Notes: generated by a model not told the origin, from the letters alone. A stretch of DNA of 64,000 bases from Gracilaria domingensis (GCA_022539475.1 VCMS01000007.1:27011-91010), one strand, 5' to 3'; numbered from the stretch's first letter, positions 30,677 to 41,278 are shown. A program made the numbers and translations.

Positions 30677-32590
30677 ATGGTCGGTCGATACCGCGGTCTC
30701 CGCGCCGAGTTATCCTCCATTTTGGCCGTCGATGAGAACGCCCAGCGACCAGTTCAGCATCATGTCGCTCCCCCAAACGAATCCATCTCCGCCCATCTGG
30801 CTCATCTCATCACCCGCGCCACCGAGCACCCCGACGAAGCCCGCACCGTGTACGCCTATCTCCCTTCCATCATGCTTCGTATCTTCGGTTTTGCCCCCGG
30901 CCAAGGTTGGCTCGAAACCTGTTCCGAGCTCCCCAGGCGTGATCGCGACGCGCTCGTGTCAATCGTTCTTCCTGACGGACCTTTGCATACATTTTGCACC
31001 ATGCACACGCGTCCTAGATCCACCACTATTGATTTTGTACACGATATGCGCTTCGAGTTTCCCAGGCACAACTTACCCAGTCTTACAAATCATGCGTTGG
31101 ATGACCAAGACTTGTCTCCGCGAACTTCACGCTCTTATCTTGCGCCGTTGTTGGCCCCTTCGATGCGAAGTGACACGGACGACGTCATTTTCTTGTCACC
31201 GCTTGATTACTTTTTTGTCTGTATGATTGCATCTCCCACCCTCAAATACGTCAACGCTCCTGGTTCCTCCGCCGTTAAGGTCCCGAAGCGATCGCGATCT
31301 ATCCCGTCGATACGAGCTCAATACAACCAGGTAATCAGCGCATATGCAGCTCTTAGAGATTCTTCGGCCCCACTAGACAAGAACGACATTTTCATTCCCA
31401 CCTGTCTTGATTACTTGGTCATCCCATGGGTAACAGCACCTCCCACGAATTTACCATACTTGTCAACTTCTACAGCAGACGCGATTGCGGCGCTTCTTCT
31501 TGCGCTGCCACCGACTTCCCCTGCAGACCTTGGCCTCACAACCGAGTCATGCAATCTAACAGCAAACCGCATGATGGACTGTCGACTTGCAACAAACTCA
31601 GGAGCTCTATATTGTTTTCTACCTTCCATGTTAGATATGATTTTCTCTAACTATGACTCCGCTGCTCCCATATTCCCTCTCATTGCTTACATTCGAGTGC
31701 TTGCCTTGCTCATTGCCCCCTGGCGTCAAGGCATTCGCAGCACTGCACTGCAGATGCTTTTGCCAAAACCAAAACCGAGCAAGAGTGTGCAAGGAAATCG
31801 TTCTTCGTCCATGACTGCGTTGTCATCCACACTTTCGTCTATTAATGCTCATTTACCCTCTTCTACTGGTTCGCCGGGCAATGCTACGTCTGTCAAAGAA
31901 TCGAAATGGAGAGAAGAGCTTGAAGAGAGGCATACAAAATGTGATAAAAGTCTTCTCAGATCTGCCGTCATATTAGCCGCCAGTATGCACGTTGCGCTGT
32001 CTGCAGATGGAGTTCGCGTTCTCTCGCTTTTGACCGACGCGGCACAAGCGGCTCGCTTTCATTCGGTAACGGTGCCGGAAGAAGACCCCGACCGTATGGA
32101 AGAACTCCAATTATGTCTAGACGCATTGCGCGATCAGAAATCCCAACTCCAACGCAAGAATGGGCATCGTGAAAAGAATTTCATCCCTCTCCTTGCCGCC
32201 AATCTCGGAGACAAGCCCAGTAATGGTGGTGTATTCCGAGGTATATCGGAAATTGTTGGCGTGGGCAGTGGAAAGGTAGTGTCCTCTTTGAATGGAGGGA
32301 GTTCGTCGAATACTAAGCGACGCTTGAAGGACTTTCGGGACAACTGGACGGGAAGTGCGAAACGTGAAGACGTGCCATTCATTGGAAGCGTATGGGACAA
32401 ACCGATCACCGGTAACGAGAGTAAGATGCTAGTTCTTGTGGCGTACTGGATTGCTCTGAGACTGGAACCCAGACTCGGGTTTTTGCCTGACATTCGTTTC
32501 ATGGGACAGTACTGGGTTTGGGGGTTAATCACTTTCGTCTGCCTTATGATTATGCTAATGAAGTCCTTAGTTGTGTCGCTCACGTCGTAA
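30677..32590 (+). CDS. C-tail-anchored protein, tentatively SMPD4-like
   Basis: 637 residues in one exon. The body is a helical, soluble-looking chain with blocks such as YAYLPSIMLRIFGF, DMRFEFPRHNLPS, PLDYFFVCMIASPTLKYV, IPTCLDYLVIPWV, YIRVLALLIAPWRQG and a low-complexity Ser-rich part around 380-410. One strongly hydrophobic segment ends the protein (WGLITFVCLMIMLMKSLVV, about 613-633), which predicts a tail anchor in ER or nuclear envelope. The layout recalls sphingomyelin phosphodiesterase 4 (neutral sphingomyelinase 3), but I cannot confirm it without an alignment. The CDS itself is clear; the family is tentative. Confidence 0.65.
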   Translation: MVGRYRGLRAELSSILAVDENAQRPVQHHVAPPNESISAHLAHLITRATEHPDEARTVYAYLPSIMLRIFGFAPGQGWLETCSELPRRDRDALVSIVLPDGPLHTFCTMHTRPRSTTIDFVHDMRFEFPRHNLPSLTNHALDDQDLSPRTSRSYLAPLLAPSMRSDTDDVIFLSPLDYFFVCMIASPTLKYVNAPGSSAVKVPKRSRSIPSIRAQYNQVISAYAALRDSSAPLDKNDIFIPTCLDYLVIPWVTAPPTNLPYLSTSTADAIAALLLALPPTSPADLGLTTESCNLTANRMMDCRLATNSGALYCFLPSMLDMIFSNYDSAAPIFPLIAYIRVLALLIAPWRQGIRSTALQMLLPKPKPSKSVQGNRSSSMTALSSTLSSINAHLPSSTGSPGNATSVKESKWREELEERHTKCDKSLLRSAVILAASMHVALSADGVRVLSLLTDAAQAARFHSVTVPEEDPDRMEELQLCLDALRDQKSQLQRKNGHREKNFIPLLAANLGDKPSNGGVFRGISEIVGVGSGKVVSSLNGGSSSNTKRRLKDFRDNWTGSAKREDVPFIGSVWDKPITGNESKMLVLVAYWIALRLEPRLGFLPDIRFMGQYWVWGLITFVCLMIMLMKSLVVSLTS

Positions 32591-34928
32591 TCTATCGCGG
32601 TTACCAAAGATTAGTATATCGACTTCAGTTTCTTCCTTGTCTTCTGCGTTTGAGGATAGGGTCTTTTTCCTTCGGCCACCGAACGAGATTGAGATAGGAG
32701 AAACTAGACGCTCATTGGTAAACCGAACTAACTGTTTCGAACCTCACTAACAAGTACGGTCCGTAGCACGAAGGCGTTTCCCTCAGTGTCAAAGCACCAG
32801 AATGCTACGAAACATGCGGAAATGGCCCGCGGCGGGGGCAGCATTATGTTATGGATGGAATGACATGACATCGCGGCTAAGGGAGGTTTGTACCTTCACA
32901 CATGGGCCTTTTCGGTGTCTTAAACTTCCGTTGGGACGCTCTGAATGATCAGGGGCCCATGTCATTCGCCATCGACCTCATGCACGAGCTAGTTTCTTTG
33001 TCCCACTCATTTTTCGCCTTTCCAAGTAAGTTTCATTCAGTTGGCAAGCAAGTTTTTCTTCACCTCACCTGTCGAACAGCACTCCATCCACAGTAGTTTG
33101 TACAATAGCGTTCAGTGGAACGGTGTTTCTCGCACTGGACAACGGCTGCATCTTGCAATTTGCCGAGAGACTCAAGAAGTACCTTAAGGATATACTTACT
33201 GTTTGGGATTCCTGACTCCCCATACACTGCAGCATTAATTCACTTAAGACGATATGCCTTTGTACTTTACAAACTTTGCAGCATCATGCTGCAGCATGTC
33301 ACGAGCTTTTAAATTTTGAGCATTCTAGCGTTGAGGAGCGTTTGAATTCTAAACCAGCTGCAATATGTATGGATTCCATACTATGGAATGGTTCTCCAGT
33401 GTTCTCGAACACTTTACTGACATTTTTGCATAGAATAGTAGGAAGATGTCGCTACTTGCGACTCGCAAGGCCTCAAAGGATGAGTATTAGTCTCGACGTC
33501 GAAACCAAAACGTATCGATGGAGTGAAGTGCATTCTGAAACAGAGAAACGCTGAGCAACACGTTGTAGTTCTTGCGTTGTACTCGTAAATGAGAGAGAGA
33601 GAGGGAGAACAATGACATGTCATTTCATTTTGTCCTCCAAAACATTCTCTTGCGACTTAAAAAACGGATGTCTGCAAGACTCTGCCTCCACCTCGGTATA
33701 GGGCAAATATAACTTGTATTATAGAAGGTACTGCGACACGACGCTCGTGTCACTTATATGCACCGAGTAAGGTTAACTAGCCACCTGCTTAATCACGTCC
33801 ACATTTTATGCACGATTACTTGTTGGTGTGAAGAATCTTGACTTTTGGGGCAGCACCCTTCAGGCGTTTTCTTGTCACGTCGTCCACATCTGCGTGCCCT
33901 CTTGGCGTTCCGTGCTGCGAAAGAGCTCGCCAACACGACTCTGTACGTAGAATCGATCATCGATGTCGTGCGGTTAACCTCTCCTAGACTCCGCCGGCCA
34001 TCCTTACGAAAGATAGTGAGGTCCATGTGCTGCGCTGCTTCATTCGCTTCGTGTGGCAGACATTTACCAGAAGTGCGAGGGCTGTAGCAGCCCAGGAACC
34101 GCTGCAGAACAATTATCTTCCTTCTCTCAATTTCATTCTCCTCTGACGTCGAGGTGTAGGCAATGCGCAAAACTTGAGAACATTTGTATGCTGGTTTCTA
34201 TCGCCATATCTTCTCACCTCCACAAGCGTTACAAGAAAGACGCCGAGAGAATTGTAGGAGTTTGCGTTTATGATACTGTTTATTCGTTGAGAGCGACGGA
34301 ATTTGCTATTCCTTGGCACTGCTAGAAATCTATGCTGTACAAAAAAAATGTAGTAGCCGATAGATACGACGCTTTGATACTACCGACAGACACTGACATG
34401 CACATTAACACTCGCACGGAAGACGCAGCGAAAACCAAACTGCATCGCTAGAATGCAAGGTCAGGGGTGCAGAACGATCACCAAAAAAAAATATAGCATG
34501 AACAATTGTGCAGCAGGTGAAAAGCAGAAAACATCGTTCACGAATAAGTGCGATGAACGCAGCTGCGGAGGTGCGTTGTGCGGGTGGTTAGCATGCAGAG
34601 GACTGGAACATTTCGGATAATACATGTTTGGTAGTGCTGACAGAAGTTGCAGAAACAACTGGAGCACTCCAGGCATGCATCAAGATATGAGGAAGAAAAG
34701 GTTCCAGCCAAAGTAACACACGACAAGACAGATGATAGAAATGGAAGAAGGCAGAGAAAGAGAGAGAGATGGAGATATGAGAGAGACATGTTTGATAATG
34801 AAAGATAGATAGAAGAGTTTGTTTCTAAGCGTAGTGATTGTATCAAGTTGCGCGTGCGACGGAAGAATTTTAGCCAAGAGAAAATGCAGTGACAACGACG
34901 GCGACGGACCGATACAGGGATCGAGGTA
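32591..34928. other. long intergenic stretch, no confident gene
   Basis: Short frames exist (for example 33793-34170 on the minus strand and 33276-33554 on the plus strand), but none has a recognisable domain, signal peptide or clear splice pattern. GA-rich simple sequence lies at 33591-33608 and 34750-34790. The right part is the 3' flank of RAD6. Confidence 0.5.
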
Positions 34929-35399
34929 CTAACATTCAACACTCTTCTGTGCGCATCGACGAACCTTCTTCTTGTACGCATTCCTATCCGCGTTGTACAA
35001 CTGAGCAGCCTCCGGGTTAGCAGGGCTCGAGGGGTTTGGATCAGTGAGCAACGACTGGATGGAAGTAAGAATAGTGTTAACGGTATATATGGGCGACCAC
35101 TTGTCCTGAATAATATCCAGACAAAGAGTTCCATCGGTGTACACATTGGGGTGGAACATCTCGGCAGTGAAGCGCACACGCGGAGGTTTTTCCGGGTAGT
35201 GTTCGTTGAAAGTGAGGCGCAGACTGTACACACCGCCCTCCCAGGGGGTTTCTGGGGGACCGAAAATGGTGGCGCCCCAGACGAAGAGGTTTTCCTCGCT
35301 AAGCGGACTGGCGCTGCAACCCTCGGGAGGTTCCTGGCGCATGAGCTTGAGATCGGTCATGAGGCGAAGCCTCGCGGCGGAGGGGGATGACTGCGACAT
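34929..35399 (-). CDS. RAD6: ubiquitin-conjugating enzyme E2, RAD6/UBC2 type
   Basis: This E2 monoubiquitinates PCNA and histone H2B with RING partners such as RAD18 and BRE1, in DNA damage tolerance and transcription. The ATG at 35399 (MSQSSPSAARLRLMTDLKLM) gives 156 residues, against 152 in human UBE2A/B. The E2 fold is complete: FGPPETPWEGGVY, YPEKPPRVRF, the HPN motif at 83-85 and the catalytic Cys at 93 in DGTLCLDIIQDKWSP, then ILTSIQSLLTDPNPSSPAN. These blocks match RAD6 more closely than other E2 classes. It ends in a short basic tail with two cysteines and lacks the long acidic tail of yeast Rad6. Single exon. Confidence 0.93.
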   Translation of the reverse strand: MSQSSPSAARLRLMTDLKLMRQEPPEGCSASPLSEENLFVWGATIFGPPETPWEGGVYSLRLTFNEHYPEKPPRVRFTAEMFHPNVYTDGTLCLDIIQDKWSPIYTVNTILTSIQSLLTDPNPSSPANPEAAQLYNADRNAYKKKVRRCAQKSVEC

Positions 35400-35634
35400 A
35401 CGTCCGTCTCTCTTTCGCTTTCGAGTGGGAGCGGAAGCCGAGGAGTGGGACGCCAGGATGCGGGGAGGGTGGTGGAGGGGGGGAGTGCCGAGGCAGTAAC
35501 GAATTGGGCAAGAGAGTGGGTTAGGGTAGCTTGCAAGACGGAGCACAGGCGGACGAGGAGCTGGTGAGTAGGCGGAGACAGGGACCGAAGCGCTTTAGAA
35601 GCGCGGGCAGAGGGGCGGCTGGTGGGGGTGGAGG

Positions 35635-35700
35635 GGTGAAGGGGTCGGAGGGGGTGAAGGGGTCGGAGGGGGTGAAGGGGTCGGAGGGGGTGGAGGGGGT
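35635..35700. repeat. 18-bp G-rich minisatellite
   Basis: The unit GGTCGGAGGGGGTGAAGG is repeated about three to four times and fades into GGAGGGGGT repeats. Confidence 0.8.
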
Positions 35701-36077
35701 GGAGGGGGAGGAGGGGCGTAGGGGTCGGAGGGGGGAGGGGCGCAGCAGGGAGGGTGGAAACAAAGAAGCAGGCAGCAAACAAGCGGCAGACAGCCGGAGC
35801 ACGCGGCGCGCGGGCGGCGGAGGACGCGGGGCGGGCGGTGAGGTGGAAGGGGCGCACGCGAAGGCAGCGGCGGAGCGCGGCGTGCAGAACTGCGCGGAAG
35901 GGTCACACGCGCGCGCGCGGCAGGCGCGCATTAAGCGCAACGGTGGCGCGCACGCCACAGCGCAGCCAGCGCGGCGCCCGCAGCCGCCGCGCGCGGCGCC
36001 ACGAAAAACGCGCCCGCTTCTGCGACGCCTTTCGGCCGCGCCGCGCGCGGTGAGCGAGAGCGCGCCGATGTGTGCGC

Positions 36078-36172
36078 CACGCGGCCACGCGGCCACGCGG
36101 CCACGCGGCCACGCGCCACGCCGCACGCGTGGCGCGCGCGGCCGCGTGGCCGCGTGGCCGCGCGGCAGGCGT
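36078..36172. repeat. large GC palindrome of 8-bp units
   Basis: (CGCGGCCA)n on the left and (CCGCGTGG)n on the right face each other around 36120, so the stretch can fold into a hairpin of roughly 35-40 bp with minor mismatches. Confidence 0.8.
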
Positions 36173-36406
36173 GGACCACGTGGGTTTGGGTTGGGTTTAC
36201 ACGCTGTTTGGACAAACTGACAAAAACAACCCACAAAAAAAAAAGCTCATCTGGAGGAGTGGCCGGTCGGAGACCGGTCAGTGACTGGTGCGTGGCCAAG
36301 TGGCCAGAGGTCATACTTTTACACGCCGCAGCCGTACTGCACCGGACCTTAGCTCGATGTTTTGGACATCACTCGATTCGGAAGTTGGGTGCTCACAACG
36401 ACGGTA

Positions 36407-36432
36407 CAGGTGACTACTGTTATTAGTGTGGG
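36407..36432 (+). repeat. left terminal inverted repeat
   Basis: 26 bp, identical to the reverse complement of 38424-38449. Confidence 0.92.
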
Positions 36433-36586
36433 CCACACTATTTTTGTAAGCTCAATTCTGAAGCATCTCACAACAAATAGTGTGGGCCACACTATTTCTG
36501 AACCCACGCTAATTTGGTTACGGGTAAAATAGTGTGGCCCACACTAATCATGACTCACACAAATAGTGTGGGTAAAAAGCACACCT

Positions 36587-38230
36587 TTATGACGATTGAG
36601 TTCCAACTACTTGCCCCTCAAAGTTCTCCCTGTACTTCTGTATAATCGCTTGCAGCTCTGGGAAGAGCTGGCGCTCTTCCCATTGCCCATTCAAATTCTT
36701 TGCCATGCCGCAACAAATCATGGCCTTCCGCGCATACGTCACCCCATCTTTGTCCCTCTGCGCGCTCACCATGCGAACCGACTTTGCGGCAAGCTTTTGA
36801 AAGTGGCGCTTGCCCAAATTGGTAAGTTTTCCAGAGCCTCTTGCACCATCAGACCACATACCGTTCTCTAACAGACCCATTTTGTGATCATTCCATTCAT
36901 GACGCCAATACGTTTTCAACTTCTGAATGACAAAACTGTCTGCAGGCTGAACTAGATGCGTGGCGTTACACTGAAAGAAACGGATCTCGGTGTTGCTTCT
37001 CTCCAAATCCGCGCGAACATCCGCTGTTAGGTCGTGCGTATTGACATTGTCTATGTAGAGAACACTCTTTCGGTTGTTCGGTATTGGTTCAAAAACGCGA
37101 CGTTCTTTCACCCATTCTAGGAAAACCCTCTTGTCCATCCACGCTTTTGGCCCCGTACGGTACACCACTCCTGGCACGTCATCTGGCAGTCCTCGTATAG
37201 GGTAGTTCTTATCAGCGTTCTTGAATATTAACATCGGTGTTTCCAATCTCGCATTCGGACCTCCAGCAATCAACACCATCATCGTGATACCGTCATCGCC
37301 CGAGACTACATCAGCATAACGAACGCTGCTTTCTCCTACAATCGCAAGCGTTTTATGATTGTCCATGTTCATCACAAAATGAGTCTCATCGGCGTTATAG
37401 ACATCTTCTTCTTGCAACGAATTGGAACGAAAATCTCTGGCAAGTTGGCCTAGGTGGTAGGCTACCTCTCGCTCAATGTGCTCTTGTTTGGTGGGCGAAA
37501 CCATCAACTTCCCACACTGTGATCTGTTGACAATGTTGTGACGTTGCATGAAGGACTGTATCCATCGACAGGTTATCCGAGATTCAATGAGATCGTTGGT
37601 TCTTTGATCTCGCATTGTGGCATGATATGGCCCACTCTGAGCTTTTCGGATAAGCGATAGAGCCAGGCGTTTGAGAAGTTTTGAGATAAACTTCACTCCC
37701 GATTTACGCAAGCGGTTGAATTCTTCGAAGAGATCCATGTGTAAGGCAGCGACCCATGGGGTCACTTTACGGCCACGCCCTTTCTCCGACTTGCACCAAT
37801 GCCTTTTAAGCCCATTTTTGGTGTGTTTGACGAAGGAATAGTTATTATTCTTTTCTTTGCGGTTGTGTCCATGCGTGATGATCAGTCGACATTTCCAGTA
37901 TCTACTTGCACGCTGTAGATTAGCCTTTGGATTAGAGCGAAAGAATTGCGGAAAGTGTGCGACAGCTCTTGATACTATGTGTTTTGGACCATCAGTATCA
38001 GCTGTTTCAATCATCCATTTAGCTATTTGTGCTTTGTTTGTGTTTGTGAGCACAACTTGGGGCTTTCGAGTGGACTTATTGCTTGTGTCTGTGTTGATTT
38101 GTGTGCCCTCGTTTGTGGAATTCTCAGCAGCAACGTTGTTGCTGGGACTGGGAACGGATTGCGCTGTGTCTTGTGAGGTTTCATTCATGCGCTGGAAAGC
38201 GCTCAGTAAAGGAGAGGCGATGAGTGACAT
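36587..38230 (-). CDS. pogo-like transposase (DDE superfamily)
   Basis: 547 residues from the ATG at 38230. The N-terminal ~60 residues are Ser/Asn/Thr-rich. Helix-turn-helix DNA-binding segments follow at about 65-115 (NKAQIAKWMIETADTDG..) and 155-245 (WVAALHMDLFEEF .. WIQSFMQRHNI). The catalytic core has Asp281 in YNADETHFVMN, Asp394 in LYIDNVNTHD and Asp431 in THLVQPADSFVIQKLK. The last two are 36 residues apart, and QPAD..VIQ is the usual pogo/jerky signature. It would cut and paste the surrounding element at TA sites in the nucleus. There are no stops or frameshifts. Confidence 0.92.
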   Translation of the reverse strand: MSLIASPLLSAFQRMNETSQDTAQSVPSPSNNVAAENSTNEGTQINTDTSNKSTRKPQVVLTNTNKAQIAKWMIETADTDGPKHIVSRAVAHFPQFFRSNPKANLQRASRYWKCRLIITHGHNRKEKNNNYSFVKHTKNGLKRHWCKSEKGRGRKVTPWVAALHMDLFEEFNRLRKSGVKFISKLLKRLALSLIRKAQSGPYHATMRDQRTNDLIESRITCRWIQSFMQRHNIVNRSQCGKLMVSPTKQEHIEREVAYHLGQLARDFRSNSLQEEDVYNADETHFVMNMDNHKTLAIVGESSVRYADVVSGDDGITMMVLIAGGPNARLETPMLIFKNADKNYPIRGLPDDVPGVVYRTGPKAWMDKRVFLEWVKERRVFEPIPNNRKSVLYIDNVNTHDLTADVRADLERSNTEIRFFQCNATHLVQPADSFVIQKLKTYWRHEWNDHKMGLLENGMWSDGARGSGKLTNLGKRHFQKLAAKSVRMVSAQRDKDGVTYARKAMICCGMAKNLNGQWEERQLFPELQAIIQKYRENFEGQVVGTQSS

Positions 38231-38423
38231 AGTCTTGAGTGTCTACGACTGAAGAACGAGTGATTCGGAGCGTTGTCTGCTCTGTGAGCATATCGTTCTA
38301 CGTTTTGCCGCGCAAAGTGGTTTAAATCTCTTGCTGACCCACACTAATTAAGTTTTGTCGTCAGCCGACTGTACCTGAATTAGTGTGGGCCACACTATAT
38401 TGTGTTCCCACACTAATTTGGAA

Positions 38424-38449
38424 CCCACACTAATAACAGTAGTCACCTG
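38424..38449 (-). repeat. right terminal inverted repeat
   Basis: 26 bp, perfect partner of 36407-36432. Confidence 0.92.
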
Positions 38450-38514
38450 TACCTTTGTAGCCCTCTGATCTTCCGCATTTCCAGTTTTCTTGTGTTGCAA
38501 GGCATGTCCTCACC

Positions 38515-38925
38515 ATGTCCTCACCAAATGCAGTCTCGAAGACCGATCTATTCCACAAATATCATTTTGGACAGTTTGATAGTCCAAACGCAAGACAACA
38601 GTTCAAAACATTTGTCGAGCGTAAAACAAAAGACACAGTTCCCCCTATGTTGCAAGTTTTAAATGACAGCTATCGTGCCTTTCTCAACAGCATTCAAAAT
38701 AATCAAAACCAAAAGCAAAGAATCAACGCGCGTACAAGTCACAAGTCCAATGCTGATAAAAGCAGTGACGCCGAGGAAGAAGTACATTATGAAGCAAAAG
38801 AATGTGAAATAACAAGCGCAGGCTTTTTCGCGAACACAAGTTCCTTTCCCTCCATCGTAGATGATATGCTACGCTTACTCTCATGTCTTTCCGTCAAAAG
38901 AAGCATTTTGTCGCTCGGGCTTTGA
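38515..38925 (+). CDS. hypothetical protein
   Basis: 136 residues from the ATG at 38515 (another ATG lies at 38504). The N-terminal ~65 residues read as ordinary coding sequence (FHKYHFGQFDSPNARQQFKTFVERKTKDTV), followed by an Asn/Gln/Lys-rich part. The C-terminus changes character after about 38860. A Lys/Arg-rich frame at 38883-39161 may be the real continuation after an intron or frameshift. No family is recognised. The gene sits 65 bp from the pogo element, whose insertion may have split its promoter. Confidence 0.4.
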   Translation: MSSPNAVSKTDLFHKYHFGQFDSPNARQQFKTFVERKTKDTVPPMLQVLNDSYRAFLNSIQNNQNQKQRINARTSHKSNADKSSDAEEEVHYEAKECEITSAGFFANTSSFPSIVDDMLRLLSCLSVKRSILSLGL

Positions 38926-39677
38926 CAAAACATCATTCCAGTCGCATTCAACAATGGCGCGCAAACATCGACACATTTTTCGAAGACTTCGACAAACTGA
39001 AGAATGTCTACTACGGAAGGTGCAAAAAGCGCAGCAGAGGAAAACGCGGGGGAAAGCGTGCAGCGAAGAAAAAAATTTTGCATGCGAAAAGAAAGGCTGC
39101 AGAAGAGCGAAATAAAGAAAAGGATCTTGGAGTAGATGACGATGAATCGCGAGAAAAGTAAAGGTACACCGATTCGTTTCAATCCAATGAAGTTAAGGCT
39201 GGAAGGTCCTCAATCTGTCGCTAATCCGCCAACTCGTAATCACCTTATCCAAGCTCCTCAATCACTCTAGTGGCCAAACACTGAAGATTTCTCGCGTCAC
39301 TCTCGCCAGTCTTATTCTGCTGCATGGTCCTCAAGACCCGAGAACGCAGATCACCAAGAGTAGTTACTAGCTGCGATCTTCAAGCCCTACGTGAACGCTG
39401 GACCTCCCCTCCTCTGTTCTGGCCCAATCTACGGACACAATTCCCGCGATACGAACTCCCACTCCGTAACTTGTGCGTAGAGTTTGTCGGTCAGTGGTAC
39501 TTGTTAGTGCAACGTCCCCAAATAGAACTCCAAGTAATGGTAGTAATTTGCTGTCAATACTGGACAATTTCTTCGAGTCGAGTCAGAGCGCGAAAGAGCC
39601 GCGAGATTCGAGCCACGATTGAAGCAGGTGGTTCGAGTGGTTCTGTTAGTAGCGATTAATACCGGTTCGGAAACCAT
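38926..39677. other. unresolved stretch, possible exons of neighbouring genes
   Basis: Short coding-like pieces appear in different frames: the basic frame to 39161, and NLLSILDNFFES near 39545-39580. They may belong to the genes on either side, with introns or indels between. I cannot assemble a model. Confidence 0.35.
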
Positions 39678-40307
39678 ATGAGCACTACCAGTGCTACGGT
39701 AACTTCTACCGGTACGGCTACATTCAAGGGCTATGACGACGACGGTGCCTACGAAGATGAGCCAGCGGGTGCGTTCAGCAAATTGCGCATTGAAGATAAA
39801 AAGCAAGTTGACCTTCTTGGTGATGGTGATGACGAGTCAGATGCTGCTGCTACCAATTGCGTGGAGGATGATGATGATGAATTCGACCCACGTGGCGTGG
39901 GCAACGTGGCGAACACAGGAGCTAAGCAAGAAGATGATCTACTTGCACTCGCTCTCTCGGGACCAGATGTCGCACCTCAGCCTGCTCTACCTGCGTCAAG
40001 TGGCAGCATGAGGACTTTGGAACTTGTTCAGCACCTGGCCGCACAAAGAACAACTGCATTGGTACCAGTACAAACACAGGCACCATTTGAGGCTTACTCA
40101 TTCAGTCCCCCTATCCAAACATACAACACACAGGGGGTACAAGCAGGGAAAGATTCTGGGCTTGGTGCTTTCAGCGGGTTTGGAGTAGGCGCGGCATCAC
40201 CCGAATCAAAACCGCCGATGCCAGCGCCAGGCAGACTACAAAGAAAAGAAGAGGAAGATCCATTTGGAGATTTAATGGATACAGCAAAAAAGAGCGGAGT
40301 TGTATAA
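39678..40307 (+). CDS. acidic hypothetical protein, possible C-terminal part of a trafficking adaptor
   Basis: 209 residues from the ATG at 39678. It starts Ser/Thr-rich, then has two acidic runs (GYDDDGAYEDE, EDDDDEFDP), and a Pro/Gln/Gly-rich, probably disordered tail ending in EEDPFGDLMDTAKKS. DPF-like peptides are typical of epsin, AP180 and related endocytic adaptors. No folded domain is present, and coding-like residues continue upstream in other frames, so this may be the last exon of a larger gene. Family not established. Confidence 0.5.
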   Translation: MSTTSATVTSTGTATFKGYDDDGAYEDEPAGAFSKLRIEDKKQVDLLGDGDDESDAAATNCVEDDDDEFDPRGVGNVANTGAKQEDDLLALALSGPDVAPQPALPASSGSMRTLELVQHLAAQRTTALVPVQTQAPFEAYSFSPPIQTYNTQGVQAGKDSGLGAFSGFGVGAASPESKPPMPAPGRLQRKEEEDPFGDLMDTAKKSGVV

Positions 40308-40822
40308 GAATCCAAACGTGACGCATCAAAAGGATAGTTAGGAGTAGTAAACCATTCGGGTCAGGTATCATTCTTAACAATAATGGTTGGACGCAAAACC
40401 CTTATGGGGTTTGATTCGAAGTGGGTGTGAAGAGTTTGTATAGAGCTCCACTCACACCATGTATCAAAACAAACAAGCAAGGTACACGGTGGAAGAACCG
40501 CAAAGTTGCGTCCTAGATTTGCTGGAGCACGCAGTGATTGATAGGTAGACTCCCTTCCCTGGAACCGATAAAGACACATGGAAACAAGCATTGTGTAACT
40601 GCAATCCTCAATAGAGACAATTGTCCTGTGTTTTCCGTATTCGACGGCCACGCATGGAGTGACATACATTGTCGTATAGAATCAGGCTCCACGAAAGTGT
40701 ATGTACTTGTCTATACTTTCAATCGGTATGCTTACAATGAATGGGCATCCTTTTCTAGAACAAAAACCCATCAGAGTTCCTTGGTGATCTGAGCTGGGCA
40801 GCTCTTTTCGAGTCTCCTTCTG

Positions 40823-41278
40823 ATGGCCTTCAACCTTCCAATGCTGGGAAAACTGCAAAACTTTCTGGGTTCGATCCATGATCTCGAAACAATGGATGAC
40901 GGTAATTTTAGTCGGTTGTCCTTGTTCACATCAGTTAGTTACGAGATTCATCGTAGACTTTTGCAAACGAAAAGTGAAAACGCGAAGATTGTTCTTATGG
41001 ACTCTACCCAGTTTAGGGAACAAGAACTGATGGTTTCGGTCAGAAGCAACTACGTTTTACGTTCTCTTTCTCGTGGTACTTCTCTTCGATACACTGACGA
41101 TAAGCAATACGTATGGGTGAAACCACTTCACACATTTCTTGTTTTAAGACTTGAGACGGGATCTCAAAAAGATCGCGAAACGCAGCCGTATATATGTGCT
41201 GAGCATATAAGCATCGAAAGAACAGCAGGAGAAATGGTTAGGTTCTTAGAGACGTACTTTCGAAGACTGGAATTTTAG
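40823..41278 (+). pseudogene. N-terminal part of MULE-like transposase
   Basis: 151 codons from ATG 40823 to the in-frame TAG at 41276. KIVLMDSTQFRE could hold the first catalytic Asp. The frame simply continues beyond the stop with AYPIFFVSDEDKAFTAA, where the second Asp would be, so this and the next entry were one gene. The ORF at 40538-40792 is also in the same frame and ends in TGA. Confidence 0.55.

Larger units (their letters stand above)
35400..36404. promoter_or_regulatory. GC-rich upstream region of RAD6 with minisatellite and palindrome
   Basis: No gene is called. Open frames on both strands are due to composition (poly Pro, Arg, Gly, Ala). The region holds an 18-bp minisatellite, GTGGCG..CGCCAC inverted motifs near 35943-35960, E2F-like GCGTTTTTCG (36003-36012, minus) and a large GCGTGGCC palindrome. 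After 36190 the composition drops to normal host sequence up to the pogo insertion. Confidence 0.45.
36407..38449 (-). mobile_element. complete pogo-like DNA transposon
   Basis: The element is 2043 bp and flanked by a TA duplication (36405-36406 and 38450-38451). The terminal inverted repeats are 26 bp and perfect (CAGGTGACTACTGTTATTAG plus TGTGGG). Inside the ends, the palindrome AGTGTGGGCCACACTA or its half recurs several times (36424, 36479, 36531, 38381). One intact transposase fills the interior. TA duplication, CAG..CTG termini and a DDD transposase fit the pogo/Tigger branch of Tc1-mariner. Nothing in it is visibly broken. Confidence 0.92.

Noticed and set aside
35521-36234. Long overlapping ORFs on both strands upstream of RAD6
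   Set aside because: They arise from GC and minisatellite composition (Pro, Arg, Gly and Ala runs) with no domain.
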